Below are positions 26,024 to 34,938 of a stretch of DNA of 64,000 bases, piece by piece. Location of the stretch: positions 186,001-250,000 of the forward strand of contig DDFG01000004.1 in the NCBI GenBank assembly GCA_002337055.1, written 5' to 3'. How positions within the stretch are numbered: the stretch's first letter is position 1; each line of letters opens with the position of its first letter. Source of the DNA: Betaproteobacteria bacterium UBA1934 (GTDB lineage: Bacteria > Pseudomonadota > Gammaproteobacteria > Burkholderiales > Rhodocyclaceae). Made by a program: the position numbers and the translations under genes. The notes under the pieces were generated by a model. It was not told the origin of the DNA and made no database searches. It saw nothing but the letters and a program-made list of their open reading frames with translations.

Positions 26024-26055
26024 GAATAACGCCATGTCCTGCGATGATCGACTGA

Positions 26056-26082
26056 CCCGGCCGGCAAGGCCTGCCGGCCGGG
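26056..26082 (+). terminator. Strong hairpin after gcvP, possible terminator
   Basis: An 11-bp perfect stem (CCCGGCCGGCA/TGCCGGCCGGG) with a 5-base loop lies 32 bases after the gcvP stop. No T-run follows, so termination may be incomplete or Rho-assisted; the next gene starts 10 bases later on the same strand. Confidence 0.5.
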
Positions 26083-26092
26083 CTGTCGCAGG

Positions 26093-27166
26093 GTGGGCGC
26101 CGTGCCGGTCGGTCGGGGCAGCGTGAGCGTCCGACCGGCCCATCACGCAGGCGGCGCCAGCCGCCTCGCTCTGATCGACGCCATCAAGGGCGTCGCCGCG
26201 CAGTTGATCGTGCTACACCACCTCGCCTTTTACGGCCCGATGTCGGACAGCGCGCTCCCTCTCGCGCCCGAGTTACTGCAATGGTTCTACGACCACGGAC
26301 GGCTGGCGGTGCAGGCCTTTCTGGTCGTCGGCGGCTTTCTCGCCGCGCGTTGGCTAGCGCCGGAGGGCGTACTGATCACCCGCAAGCCCCTGCGTCTGAT
26401 CGTCCGCCGCTATCGCAGCATCGCGCCGCCCTTGCTGGTCGCGCTCCTGCTGGCCATCGCAGCGGCGGCCTTCGCGCGGGAACTGATTGCCCACGACACG
26501 ATTCCGCCCGCGCCCGGCATGTGGCAACTGCTCGCCCACGCCTTGCTGATCCAGGGCATCGCGGGAGTTGAATCGCTGTCGGCCGGCGTCTGGTATATTG
26601 CCATCGACTTTCAGCTTTTTGTGCTGCTGCTGGCGCTCCTGACCATCAGCCGCAATCGCTTGGTCAACTGGTCTCTCGCTTCCCTGCTCACCATCGCATC
26701 GTTGTTCTATTTCAACCGCCACCCCGAATTCGATGACTGGGGGCCATACTTTTTTGGCGCCTACGGTCTCGGCGCCTTCGCATACTGGTCGTCACGCCGG
26801 CAACACTCCTGGTTCTGGATGCTGTTGCTGCTGGCGGTGGGTATCGCGGCGCTGTGGTGGGATTTCCGCATCCGCATTGCAGTAGCGCTCGTTATCGCCG
26901 GCGTGCTTGCGTTCGCCAGTCACGCCCACCTGTTGGCGCAGCCGAAAGCTCGCCTGTTTGCGTGGATGGGCCAGATTTCCTATTCATTGTTTCTGGTCCA
27001 TTTCCCGGTCATTTTGGTGGTCGGCAGCCTCGCCCATCACTTCGCCCCTGGCGATCCTGTGCCAAATTTTATTGGCATGGTCTGCGCCTGGTTCGCTAGC
27101 CTGGCCGGTGCGGCGGGTTTTCATCGCTGGGTGGAGTTGCCCTTGCGACCACGCGGCCGCCTCTAG
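26093..27166 (+). CDS. Acyltransferase 3 family membrane protein
   Basis: An integral membrane O-acyltransferase-like protein of 357 residues with about ten hydrophobic segments. The family motif is LIVLHHLAFYG near 39-49 (the HH pair is usually catalytic) and QAFLVVGGFLAARW follows near 73-86. Such enzymes acylate O-antigen, exopolysaccharide or peptidoglycan sugars, using a cytoplasmic acyl donor. The acceptor is unknown. The start is uncertain: GTG at 26093 or 26102 are possible, and no clear ribosome-binding site decides. It stands alone behind the hairpin following gcvP and points toward the ProQ-like gene. Confidence 0.85.
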   Translation: MGAVPVGRGSVSVRPAHHAGGASRLALIDAIKGVAAQLIVLHHLAFYGPMSDSALPLAPELLQWFYDHGRLAVQAFLVVGGFLAARWLAPEGVLITRKPLRLIVRRYRSIAPPLLVALLLAIAAAAFARELIAHDTIPPAPGMWQLLAHALLIQGIAGVESLSAGVWYIAIDFQLFVLLLALLTISRNRLVNWSLASLLTIASLFYFNRHPEFDDWGPYFFGAYGLGAFAYWSSRRQHSWFWMLLLLAVGIAALWWDFRIRIAVALVIAGVLAFASHAHLLAQPKARLFAWMGQISYSLFLVHFPVILVVGSLAHHFAPGDPVPNFIGMVCAWFASLAGAAGFHRWVELPLRPRGRL

Positions 27167-27191
27167 TCGCCAAACTACTCCGGTGCCGCCC

Positions 27192-27620
27192 TCAGCGCTT
27201 GAACTTTTCGGCCAACGCCTGAAGCTTGATTTGCCGCCGCTCCTGCTCGCGCTGTGCGATCTGTTCCGCCTTGCGCTGATCGGCGAATTTCTTTTGCCGA
27301 TCACGCAACAAATCTTGTGCAAAGGTACGATGCTCGGGCGTCACCGCCTCACCTTCCTGACCTTCGAGATCGTAGCGCACCGTCGCCTTGCTCATCGACT
27401 TGAGATAAGCCGTCGACTTGGTGTGAAATGCCAGCGCCCGGCGGAGGATACGCGCATTGATGCCAGGGTCGCTGGCGAGCACCTGTTTGTCGATGCCGAT
27501 GGCCAGCGGCCGGCTATCCCTAAAAACCGCGTACTTCGCTTGCAGTTCCTTGATTAAGGCCTTGGCCTCCTGATTTTGCACGGCGGCATTGGTGGGCGGC
27601 GTACTGGCGTTCTCGTTCAT
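27192..27620 (-). CDS. ProQ/FinO-domain RNA chaperone
   Basis: Small RNA-binding protein of 142 residues with a ProQ/FinO core (about 20-110): ALIKELQAKYAVFRDSRPLA, then GIDKQVLASD and LRRALAFHTKSTAYLKSM. A charged C-terminal tail (RQKKFADQRKAEQIAQREQ) follows. Such proteins stabilise 3' ends and sRNA-mRNA pairs. The short size without a C-terminal Tudor-like domain resembles the minimal ProQ forms of betaproteobacteria and Legionella RocC core. ATG at 27620 gives the natural N terminus MNENASTPP; the frame is open farther upstream without a ribosome-binding site. The 280 bases to malQ hold no gene that I can support. Confidence 0.9.
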   Translation of the reverse strand: MNENASTPPTNAAVQNQEAKALIKELQAKYAVFRDSRPLAIGIDKQVLASDPGINARILRRALAFHTKSTAYLKSMSKATVRYDLEGQEGEAVTPEHRTFAQDLLRDRQKKFADQRKAEQIAQREQERRQIKLQALAEKFKR

Positions 27621-27900
27621 GCGGATTCCTGTGATACGGGTGTCTGGTTCAGGCAAGATGATAAACGAGAATGACGTGAGCGCGGAAACCGAACCCGCGC
27701 CACCATCAAGGATTCTCCTGTGGGAAGAGCTCCCAAGCCACACTCTGGCGGCGCCTTGCCGAAGAGATTCACTGGCGGGGAATGCAAAGCAGTGCCAGAA
27801 TTCGGATATTCGAATATTCGCTTGTCCACTCGCCAAGCGCGACGGATTAGCCCAGAACACACAGAGACGCCCACCACGCCTCGCCTAAAGAGGTTTTGTC

Positions 27901-29418
27901 ATGATTTCCCCACGCTCCTGCGGCATCCTGCTGCATCCCACCTCCTTGCCAGGCGCATACGGTGCCGGCGATTTCGGGCCGGAGGCCTATCGTTTTGTCG
28001 AATGGCTGGCCGCCGCCGGACAGTCGTACTGGCAAACGCTGCCTCTCGGGCCGGTTGGAGAAGGGTACTCGCCATATATGGGTAGTTCAGCGTTTGCCGG
28101 CAATCCGATGCTGATCGACCTTGCCGAGTTTGTTGCTTTCGGCTGGCTGGATGGCGAAACCCTGCGAGCCGCCCCGGAATCGGCTCGACTGCGGATCGAT
28201 TACCCGGAATTCGTCGCCTTTCGGTTGCCACACTTGCGACAAGCCGCAACGGCGTTTGCAGAACGCGGCGACGCCGAGGCGCAGCGCGAATTCGCCGCCT
28301 ATTGCCGGCGCGAATCGGCCTGGCTCAACGATTATGCCTTGTTCATGGCGCTCGACGCCGCCTTCCCCGGTCAGGCCTGGAACGAATGGCCCGAACCGCT
28401 CGCGCGCCGCCGCGTCACCGCACTGCGCGAAGCCAAGCGGCAGTTTGCAGATGAAATGGCGTTCTGGAAGTTCTGCCAGTGGCAATTCGCCCGCCAGTGG
28501 ATGCGGCTGAAGGGCTACGCCCGCGACCATGGCATTCGCATCATCGGCGATGTGCCGATTTTCGTCGCCTATCACAGTGCCGATGTGTGGGCGCATCAGG
28601 AGCTGTTCGAGCTTGATGATGACGGACGTCAAACCGTGGTGGCCGGGGTGCCGCCCGACTATTTCAGCCCGACCGGCCAGCGCTGGGGCAACCCGCTCTA
28701 TCGCTGGTCTGCCCACAGCGCCGAGGGGTACGCCTGGTGGATCGCCCGAATGCGGCGTGCGCTGGCCCTCGCCGACGTCGTGCGGATCGACCATTTCCGC
28801 GGATTTGCCGCGCACTGGGAAATTCCTGCTTACGAAACCAGCGCCATCAACGGGCGCTGGGTACCCGGACCCGGGCGGGAACTGTTCGACGCGATGCGCA
28901 CCGAGTTGCCCGAACTGCCGGTGATTGCCGAAGATCTCGGGGTCATCACGCCGGATGTCGAAGCGTTGCGCGACGGTCTTGCCCTGCCGGGCATGCGCAT
29001 CCTGCAATTTGCGTTTTCGGAAGACGCCACACACGAATACCTGCCGCACAATTACCACGCCAACACCGTCGCCTACACCGGCACGCACGACAACAACACC
29101 GCCGTCGGCTGGTGGCAGGGCGCCAGCCTGCGCGAGAAGAGTTTTGCCCAGCATTACCTGGGCACGGACGGCCACAATATCCAGTGGGCGATGATGCGGG
29201 CGCTATCGGCTTCGGTGGCGTGGCTGGTGGTTTATCCCATGCAGGATGTATTGGGACTCGACGGCAGCCAGCGCATGAACGTGCCTGGTGTCACCGACGG
29301 CAACTGGGCGTGGCGCTTCGGGTGGGAACAGGTGCAGCCCTGGCACGCGCGCGTCCTGCGCGAAATGGGCGCGGTACATGGGCGCACGGGTTTCGCAGGA
29401 GTCGGGCTGCCCGGTTGA
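27901..29418 (+). CDS. malQ: 4-alpha-glucanotransferase (amylomaltase)
   Basis: GH77 enzyme that disproportionates maltodextrins, freeing glucose and lengthening chains for GlgP; cytoplasmic. At 505 residues it is the compact form. Catalytic motifs are in order: VVRIDHFRGFAAHWE near 295 (nucleophile Asp), VIAEDLGVITPDVE near 341 (acid/base Glu), and YTGTHDNNTAVGWW near 391. The N terminus SPRSCGILLHPTSLPG is typical. AGAGG precedes the ATG. It converges with glk, which ends 9 bases after malQ's stop, and supplies glucose to that kinase. Confidence 0.95.
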   Translation: MISPRSCGILLHPTSLPGAYGAGDFGPEAYRFVEWLAAAGQSYWQTLPLGPVGEGYSPYMGSSAFAGNPMLIDLAEFVAFGWLDGETLRAAPESARLRIDYPEFVAFRLPHLRQAATAFAERGDAEAQREFAAYCRRESAWLNDYALFMALDAAFPGQAWNEWPEPLARRRVTALREAKRQFADEMAFWKFCQWQFARQWMRLKGYARDHGIRIIGDVPIFVAYHSADVWAHQELFELDDDGRQTVVAGVPPDYFSPTGQRWGNPLYRWSAHSAEGYAWWIARMRRALALADVVRIDHFRGFAAHWEIPAYETSAINGRWVPGPGRELFDAMRTELPELPVIAEDLGVITPDVEALRDGLALPGMRILQFAFSEDATHEYLPHNYHANTVAYTGTHDNNTAVGWWQGASLREKSFAQHYLGTDGHNIQWAMMRALSASVAWLVVYPMQDVLGLDGSQRMNVPGVTDGNWAWRFGWEQVQPWHARVLREMGAVHGRTGFAGVGLPG

Positions 29419-29427
29419 CCAGATTCT

Positions 29428-30372
29428 TCAGCGTGGTTGCGCAGCCAGCAGCGCCGCGCCCTTGAGCCCGAGCAGCTCGTCGGTCACCACATGGACCGGC
29501 ATACGCGCCAGCAGCGAGGCGTAGTGCGCCTTGGCCTGAAAGGCCGCCAGAAAATCGCCGGAATCGCGCAGGATCGGCAATATCTTGGCAGCAATGCCAC
29601 CTGCCAGAAAGATGCCGCCCCGCGCCAAGGTCGCCATCGCCATGTCGCCCGCATAGGCACCATACGCCCCCAGAAACGTGCGCAATGAATGCAGGGCGCG
29701 CGGCTCGCCGTCTGCCGCCGCTGCTGCGATCTCGGCAGGTTGCCGGTACTCGCCGGCGAGAATGCGATGGATATTGGCCAGCCCCGGCCCGGACACCACG
29801 TGTTCCCAACTCACGCGGCCGCGCTCTCGCAGCAACGCGGCGTGAATGCGGAGTTCCTCCTCGTTCTGCGGCGAAAATCCGATATGTCCGCCTTCGCCGG
29901 GAACGGGTCGCCAACCGGTGTCGCAGCACACCAGCAAAGCCAATCCCAGCCCGGTACCGGCGCCGACCACCAAGCGAACCGCGCTGTCGCTCTCTTCACC
30001 GGCTTGCAGGGTGGTCAAACCCTCGGCATCGAGCGCCGCGATCCCGGCGGCCGCCCCGGCAAAATCGTTGGCCAGACTCAGCCCAGGCAAACCGAACAGC
30101 GCACCGCAGCGGGCGGCGTCGATCACCCAGGGCAAATTGGTAATTCGCGCGGATTGGCCATCGTCTTCCACCGGCCCGGCCAATGCTAGGCAACCGCCAC
30201 TCACCGAGATCGTCGGGGCATCGGCACGAAAACGTGCAAAAAGGTCGGCAAAATCGGCAAAATCGGCACATTCGTAGCGACGTCGAAACGCGAAACTCAC
30301 CCGCTGCCCGCTCACTTCGGCCAGCGCCAGCCAAGCCTTGGTGCCGCCGATGTCGCCACAGATCAGTGCCAT
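29428..30372 (-). CDS. glk: Glucokinase
   Basis: Phosphorylates glucose with ATP to glucose-6-phosphate. It has 314 residues and is of the bacterial Glk (non-ROK) type. The phosphate loop GDIGGTKAWLAL is at 6-17, the sugar region SLANDFAGAAAG near 104-115, and VVGAGTGLGLALL near 140-152. It is last of the edd-eda-small protein-glk run on the minus strand, 24 bases from the preceding gene, which links free glucose from malQ/amylase to the Entner-Doudoroff route. The genes' layout suggests HexR control through the edd promoter. Confidence 0.94.
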   Translation of the reverse strand: MALICGDIGGTKAWLALAEVSGQRVSFAFRRRYECADFADFADLFARFRADAPTISVSGGCLALAGPVEDDGQSARITNLPWVIDAARCGALFGLPGLSLANDFAGAAAGIAALDAEGLTTLQAGEESDSAVRLVVGAGTGLGLALLVCCDTGWRPVPGEGGHIGFSPQNEEELRIHAALLRERGRVSWEHVVSGPGLANIHRILAGEYRQPAEIAAAAADGEPRALHSLRTFLGAYGAYAGDMAMATLARGGIFLAGGIAAKILPILRDSGDFLAAFQAKAHYASLLARMPVHVVTDELLGLKGAALLAAQPR

Positions 30373-30396
30373 GTATCTCCTCCCCCGTACGTTGTT

Positions 30397-30681
30397 CTAC
30401 TCACCGCCTCCACCGCCATCGCCACCGCCATCGCCGCCCCATCCGCCGAAGTCGCCGAAATCGCCGTCGCCCGCCTCGCCACGACCACGCCGCTTTTGAT
30501 TCCAGCGGGGCTTTTTGGGAGCCTCCGCGGCTTCCTTCTGCCATATTCTTTCGCGCTCAGCCGTGCTCATCACCAGGCTCTCCGGCAACGCCTGACCGCA
30601 CGACTCGCACTTGGGAAAACGGCGGTTGAAAACGCGAAAACCGCAATGCGGGCAAACGGGGGGAGAAAACGTTTCACTCAT
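30397..30681 (-). CDS. Small zinc-ribbon protein with Gly/Asp-rich tail
   Basis: A 94-residue protein I cannot name. Residues 10-30 carry two CxxC pairs (CPHCGF and CESCGQ), a likely zinc ribbon. A charged middle (AERERIWQKEAAEAPKKPRW) is followed by a C-terminal tail almost entirely of Gly and Asp with Phe and Trp. It lies between eda and glk in the same direction, 44 and 24 bases away, so it is probably cotranscribed. No membrane segment or signal peptide is visible. The tail is low-complexity and may be disordered. Confidence 0.7.
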   Translation of the reverse strand: MSETFSPPVCPHCGFRVFNRRFPKCESCGQALPESLVMSTAERERIWQKEAAEAPKKPRWNQKRRGRGEAGDGDFGDFGGWGGDGGGDGGGGGE

Positions 30682-30725
30682 GTTACCGAGGTACGCTGAT
30701 CAGTCATACCCGGAATTATGCCAAC

Positions 30726-31352
30726 TTATGGCTGCAATGCCACGGCGGCACGCGCCAGTTCGGTAATGCCTGACCAATCGCCCGCCGCCACCTTTGCTGC
30801 CGGCGTCAGCCAGGAACCGCCGACGCAGGCTACATTGGCAAGCGCAAGGTAGGCCCCCGCAGTCGCCGCCGTGATGCCGCCGGTCGGGCAGAAAACGATG
30901 TCGGGAAACGGCCCCGCCAGCGCCCGCAACATGGCGATGCCGCCCGCTTGTTCGGCGGGAAAGAGCTTGAGTGCGCGGAACCCCTTGTCGTTCGTGGTCA
31001 TCACATCCGAGGGCGTCATCACGCCGGGCAGCCAGGGCAAGCCCTGATCGCGCACGGCGTCCGCCACGCTGGCCGACCAGCCGGGTGAAACCGCGAAGCG
31101 TGCGCCGGCGGCGCATACGTCAGCCACTTGCGCGGCGTTCAGCAAAGTGCCGACACCAACCACGGCTTCCGGCACTTCCGCCGCGATGGCGCGCACGGCG
31201 TCGAGCGCCGCTGGCGTGCGTAGCGTGACTTCAAGCACGCGGATGCCGCCGGCAACCAGCGCCCGTGCCAGCGGCACCGCATCTTCGCGGCGCTCGATCA
31301 CGATCACCGGCATCACCACCGCCTGATCAAGCAATTCACGAACGTCGGACAT
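30726..31352 (-). CDS. eda: 2-keto-3-deoxy-6-phosphogluconate aldolase
   Basis: Class I aldolase that splits KDPG into pyruvate and glyceraldehyde-3-phosphate. It has 208 residues. The Schiff-base Lys is in FRALKLFPAEQAGG near residues 129-142; the catalytic Glu is in GIRVLEVTLRTP near 36-46; GVGTLL and SPG substrate-binding turns are present. It begins 11 bases after edd and is cotranscribed with it. Confidence 0.96.
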   Translation of the reverse strand: MSDVRELLDQAVVMPVIVIERREDAVPLARALVAGGIRVLEVTLRTPAALDAVRAIAAEVPEAVVGVGTLLNAAQVADVCAAGARFAVSPGWSASVADAVRDQGLPWLPGVMTPSDVMTTNDKGFRALKLFPAEQAGGIAMLRALAGPFPDIVFCPTGGITAATAGAYLALANVACVGGSWLTPAAKVAAGDWSGITELARAAVALQP

Positions 31353-31363
31353 GCGAATCCTCC

Positions 31364-33190
31364 TCAGAAACCCGCCAGCGGAAAAGTGGCGGCGCCCTCT
31401 TCGGCGCTGCCAACCGCCCGCCGGAATACCTCGAACAACTCCCGCCCCACCCCATGCGCCTGACTCGCCAGACTGGGCAGTTGGTCCGCCCGCGCCGCGA
31501 GTGTGGCATCGTCCACTCGCGCCTCAAGCGTACCGACCTCGGCGTCCAGGCGGATGATGTCGCCATCCCGAACCCTGGCAAGCGGACCGTCGGCCAGGCA
31601 TTCCGGCGTCACATGGATGGCTGCTGGGACCTTGCCAGATGCACCGGACATGCGGCCATCGGTCACCAGCGCCACCTTGAATCCGCGATCCTGGAGCACG
31701 CCCAGGGTCGGCGTCAGTTGATGCAATTCCGGCATGCCATTGGCCCGCGGCCCCTGATAACGAAGCACCGCGACAAAGTCGCGTTCCAGTTCGCCACGGG
31801 CAAAGGACGCCAGCAATGCCGCCTGCGAATCGAAGACACGCGCGGGCGCCTCGACCACCCGCTGGTCCGGCGCCACGGCAGACACCTTGATGACCGCACG
31901 CCCCAGATTGCCAGCGAGCACACGCAACCCGCCGTCCGCCTGAAACGGCGCCGACGGCGTGGCGAGTACGGCGGCGTCGCCACTTTCTAGCGGCGCCGGA
32001 CGCCAGCGCAGCACGCCATCATCTAGCCAGGGTTCCTCGGCAAAGCGGGCCAGGCCAGGCCCGGCCACGGTGTGCACGTCGGCGTGCAACAGCCCCGCGT
32101 CGAGCAGGCGCCCGATCAGGTAGCCGGTGCCGCCTGCCGCGTGAAAGCGATTGACGTCTGCGCTGCCGTTGGGATACACCTTGGCCAGAAGCGGCACCAG
32201 CGCCGACACTGCTGCGAAATCGTTCCAGTCGATGACGATGCCGGCCGCGCGGGCGATGGCAACCAGATGCAAGGCATGATTGGTCGAGCCGCCGGTACAC
32301 ATCAGGCCGACCAGCCCGTTGACCAGCGCCCGCTCGTCGATCACTTCGGCAAGCGAAACCGGTTCCGGTCCCAGGGCGGTGATGGCGGCGGCTCGCCGGG
32401 CCGCCGCTGCCGTCAACGCATCGCGCAGCGGTGTGCCGGGCGGCACGAAGGCACTGCCCGGCAGATGCAGCCCCATGAATTCCATAAGCATCTGGTTGGA
32501 GTTGGCCGTGCCGTAAAAGGTGCACGTGCCGGCATCGTGATACGAGGCTTCTTCCGACGCCAGCAGTTCTTCACGACCCACCTTGCCCTCTGCATAGAGC
32601 TGGCGGATACGCGCCTTTTCCTTGTTCTCCAGCCCCGAACGCATCGGGCCGGCAGGCACGAAAATCACCGGCAGATGCGCAAACGACAAGGCGCCGATCA
32701 ACAGGCCCGGCACGATTTTGTCGCACACCCCAAGGCACAGTACCGCGTCAAACACGCGATGACTCAGCGCGACGGCCGTGCTCATGGCAATGACATCACG
32801 CGAGAACAGGCTCAGTTCCATGCCCGGTTGCCCCTGGGTCACCCCGTCGCACATGGCCGGAACTCCGCCTGCCACCTGCGCAGTGGCGCCAGCCTCGCGC
32901 GCCGCCACGCGGATGATCTGGGGATAGCCCTCGAATGGCTGATGCGCCGACAGCATGTCGTTGTAGGCCGTCACGATGGCGATATTCGGGCTACGTTGCT
33001 CGCGCAGCGGAATCTTGTCGAATGCCGGCGAGGCGGCATAGGCATGCGCCAGGTTGGTGCAGGAGACCGCACTACGCGCGCTGGCGCCGCTGCGGGCAGC
33101 CGCCACGCGGGCCAGCCAGCCTCGCCGTGACGTTTCACTGCGCTGCCGGATGCGCTCGGTGAGCGCCGCGAGGGTTGCATTCAGAGTCAT
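31364..33190 (-). CDS. edd: Phosphogluconate dehydratase
   Basis: Fe-S dehydratase of the IlvD/Edd family that converts 6-phosphogluconate to KDPG. At 608 residues it has normal length. Cysteine ligands appear in GVPAMCDGVTQG, LGVCDKIVPG and DAGTCTFYGTANSNQ; the C-terminal GRMSGASGKVPAAIHVTPE is also canonical. It heads the minus-strand run edd-eda-small zinc protein-glk. Its promoter (33281-33309) faces that of zwf and contains a palindromic operator-like site, fitting HexR control with derepression by KDPG. Confidence 0.96.
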   Translation of the reverse strand: MTLNATLAALTERIRQRSETSRRGWLARVAAARSGASARSAVSCTNLAHAYAASPAFDKIPLREQRSPNIAIVTAYNDMLSAHQPFEGYPQIIRVAAREAGATAQVAGGVPAMCDGVTQGQPGMELSLFSRDVIAMSTAVALSHRVFDAVLCLGVCDKIVPGLLIGALSFAHLPVIFVPAGPMRSGLENKEKARIRQLYAEGKVGREELLASEEASYHDAGTCTFYGTANSNQMLMEFMGLHLPGSAFVPPGTPLRDALTAAAARRAAAITALGPEPVSLAEVIDERALVNGLVGLMCTGGSTNHALHLVAIARAAGIVIDWNDFAAVSALVPLLAKVYPNGSADVNRFHAAGGTGYLIGRLLDAGLLHADVHTVAGPGLARFAEEPWLDDGVLRWRPAPLESGDAAVLATPSAPFQADGGLRVLAGNLGRAVIKVSAVAPDQRVVEAPARVFDSQAALLASFARGELERDFVAVLRYQGPRANGMPELHQLTPTLGVLQDRGFKVALVTDGRMSGASGKVPAAIHVTPECLADGPLARVRDGDIIRLDAEVGTLEARVDDATLAARADQLPSLASQAHGVGRELFEVFRRAVGSAEEGAATFPLAGF

Positions 33191-33280
33191 CAGTATCTCC
33201 GTTTCAAACCGGTCCCCGGAAACGCGTGCGGTCAGCCACTCGTCACCGCACAGTACAACGTCGACAGCATCACCGTTCTT

Positions 33281-33309
33281 ATGTTAGTAACAATACTACA
33301 GTCATTCAA
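33281..33309 (-). promoter_or_regulatory. edd promoter with embedded HexR-like operator
   Basis: On the minus strand: -35 TTGAAT (33304-33309), 17-base spacer, -10 TAACAT (33281-33286). Within the spacer and -10 lies the perfect dyad TAGTA-N4-TACTA at 33285-33298. A related site stands at the zwf promoter. HexR, encoded next door, is the obvious candidate regulator (inference). Confidence 0.6.
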
Positions 33310-33400
33310 ATGCAAAAGGCGATTATTTCAGTTCAACACAAACCAGAACCTCGGCATAAAAATTTATAAGTAATTGTTTTTTATATTTTAAAATGTGCGC

Positions 33401-33435
33401 TTGCCTTCGTGTTCGGGTAGTAGTATTGTTTCTTA
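33401..33435 (+). promoter_or_regulatory. zwf promoter with second HexR-like operator
   Basis: -35 TTGCCT (33401-33406), 17-base spacer, -10 TATTGT (33424-33429). The stretch 33417-33435 (GTAGTAGTATTGTTTCTTA) shares GTAGTATTGTT with the edd site, in the same orientation relative to its own gene, but its second half-site is imperfect. The DNA between the two promoters is AT-rich. Confidence 0.55.
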
Positions 33436-33469
33436 AACGACTCACTCCTTCCGGGGAGATTCCTTTATT

Positions 33470-34933
33470 ATGGCGGCCATTTCAGATTTCGACGTTGTTC
33501 TTTTTGGCGGCACTGGCGATCTGGTCATGCGCAAGCTCCTGCCGGCGCTTTATCGCCAACACCGTGCCGGCAACCTGCCCGCTGCCGGTCGCATCCTTTG
33601 TCTCGGCCGCACCATTGCCGACCATAATGCCTATCTTCTGGAAGTGCAGACCACGTCGCGGCGCTATCTCGGTGGCGACTACGACGACGCCATCTGGTAC
33701 TCTTTCGCAGCGCGTATCGAGTATCTGCGCATGGATCTGCGCGAATTGGCCGGCTACGATGGACTGCGCGCGCGTCTTCTCGAGCACCCGGAGCGCGTTC
33801 GGGTTTATTACCTGGCAACGGCGCCCTCGCTCTTCACCGAAATCTGCCAACACCTCGCCGCCGTGGGTCTTAACGGCCAGAATAGTCGCGTTGTGCTCGA
33901 AAAGCCGCTTGGGCATGATCTCGCCAGCAGCCGCGAGATCAACGCTGCGGTTGGCCGGCATTTCAGCGAAAACCAGATTTACCGAATCGACCACTATCTC
34001 GGCAAGGAAGCGGTGCAAAACCTGCTCGCGCTGCGCTTCGGCAACACCCTCTTTGAGCCGTTGTGGCGCCGCGAATGGATCGCCAGCGTTCAGATCACCG
34101 TGACGGAAACGGTCGGGGTCGAAGGGCGCGGCGATTTCTACGACAAGACCGGCGCCTTGCGCGACATGGTGCAGAACCATCTGCTGCAACTGCTCTGCAT
34201 GGTCGGCATGGAGCCACCCTCGAACATCCACGCCGACGCGGTGCGCGATGAAAAGCTGAAAGTGCTGCGATCGCTGAAGCCGATTGGCGCCAACGAAGTG
34301 GATACCAAGGCGGTGCGCGGTCAATACAAGGCCGGCGCAGTCGATGGCGAGAAGGTCTGCGCCTATGCCGACGAAGAAGGCATCGCGCCCGACAGCCGCA
34401 CCGAAACCTTTGTCGCACTCAAGGCCGAGATCGACACCTGGCGCTGGGCGGGCGTGCCCTTTTATCTGCGCACAGGCAAGCGCATGCAGGAGCGGCTGGC
34501 GGAGATCGTGGTCAATTTCCGCGAGGTGCCGCACTGCATTTTCGACATGCCGGCCTGCCCACAATTCGCCAATCGCCTGGTGATCCGTTTGCAGCCCGAC
34601 GAATCGGTCAGACTCTATCTATTGGCAAAGCAGCCCGGGGGCGACGAGATTCGGTTGCGCCCGGTCTTTCTCGATCTCGATTTCGACGAGACCTTCAAAA
34701 CACGCCGCCCGGACGCTTACGAACGCTTGCTGACCGACGTGATTCGGGGGCGTCTGACGCTCTTCATGCGAGGCGACGAGCTGGAAGAAGCCTGGAAGTG
34801 GGTCGAGCCCATACTCGAAGCCTGGCAAGCGTCGTACGAAACTCCCAAGATCTACCCTGCCGGTTCCTGGGGACCGGCAGCCAGTACCGCGCTGCTCTCG
34901 CGCGACGGCTTCTGCTGGCCGGAAGAGAGTTAA
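33470..34933 (+). CDS. zwf: Glucose-6-phosphate 1-dehydrogenase
   Basis: Oxidises glucose-6-phosphate to 6-phosphogluconolactone with NADP or NAD, first step of the Entner-Doudoroff and pentose routes. It has 487 residues. The nucleotide fold VVLFGGTGDLVMRKLLPALY is at about 8-27 and the active-site motif RIDHYLGKEAVQNLLALRF at about 171-189, both intact; VEKPLGHDL is the third landmark. A GGGGAG ribosome-binding site precedes the start. Downstream pgl and hexR follow with a 5-base gap and an 8-base overlap, so zwf-pgl-hexR form one operon opposite edd. Confidence 0.96.
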   Translation: MAAISDFDVVLFGGTGDLVMRKLLPALYRQHRAGNLPAAGRILCLGRTIADHNAYLLEVQTTSRRYLGGDYDDAIWYSFAARIEYLRMDLRELAGYDGLRARLLEHPERVRVYYLATAPSLFTEICQHLAAVGLNGQNSRVVLEKPLGHDLASSREINAAVGRHFSENQIYRIDHYLGKEAVQNLLALRFGNTLFEPLWRREWIASVQITVTETVGVEGRGDFYDKTGALRDMVQNHLLQLLCMVGMEPPSNIHADAVRDEKLKVLRSLKPIGANEVDTKAVRGQYKAGAVDGEKVCAYADEEGIAPDSRTETFVALKAEIDTWRWAGVPFYLRTGKRMQERLAEIVVNFREVPHCIFDMPACPQFANRLVIRLQPDESVRLYLLAKQPGGDEIRLRPVFLDLDFDETFKTRRPDAYERLLTDVIRGRLTLFMRGDELEEAWKWVEPILEAWQASYETPKIYPAGSWGPAASTALLSRDGFCWPEES

Positions 34934-34938
34934 GCGCT

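Noticed and set aside
26056..26082. Hairpin behind gcvP as a REP/mobile element
   Set aside because: The dyad was seen only once in the window and has no flanking duplication; a local transcript structure is the simpler reading.
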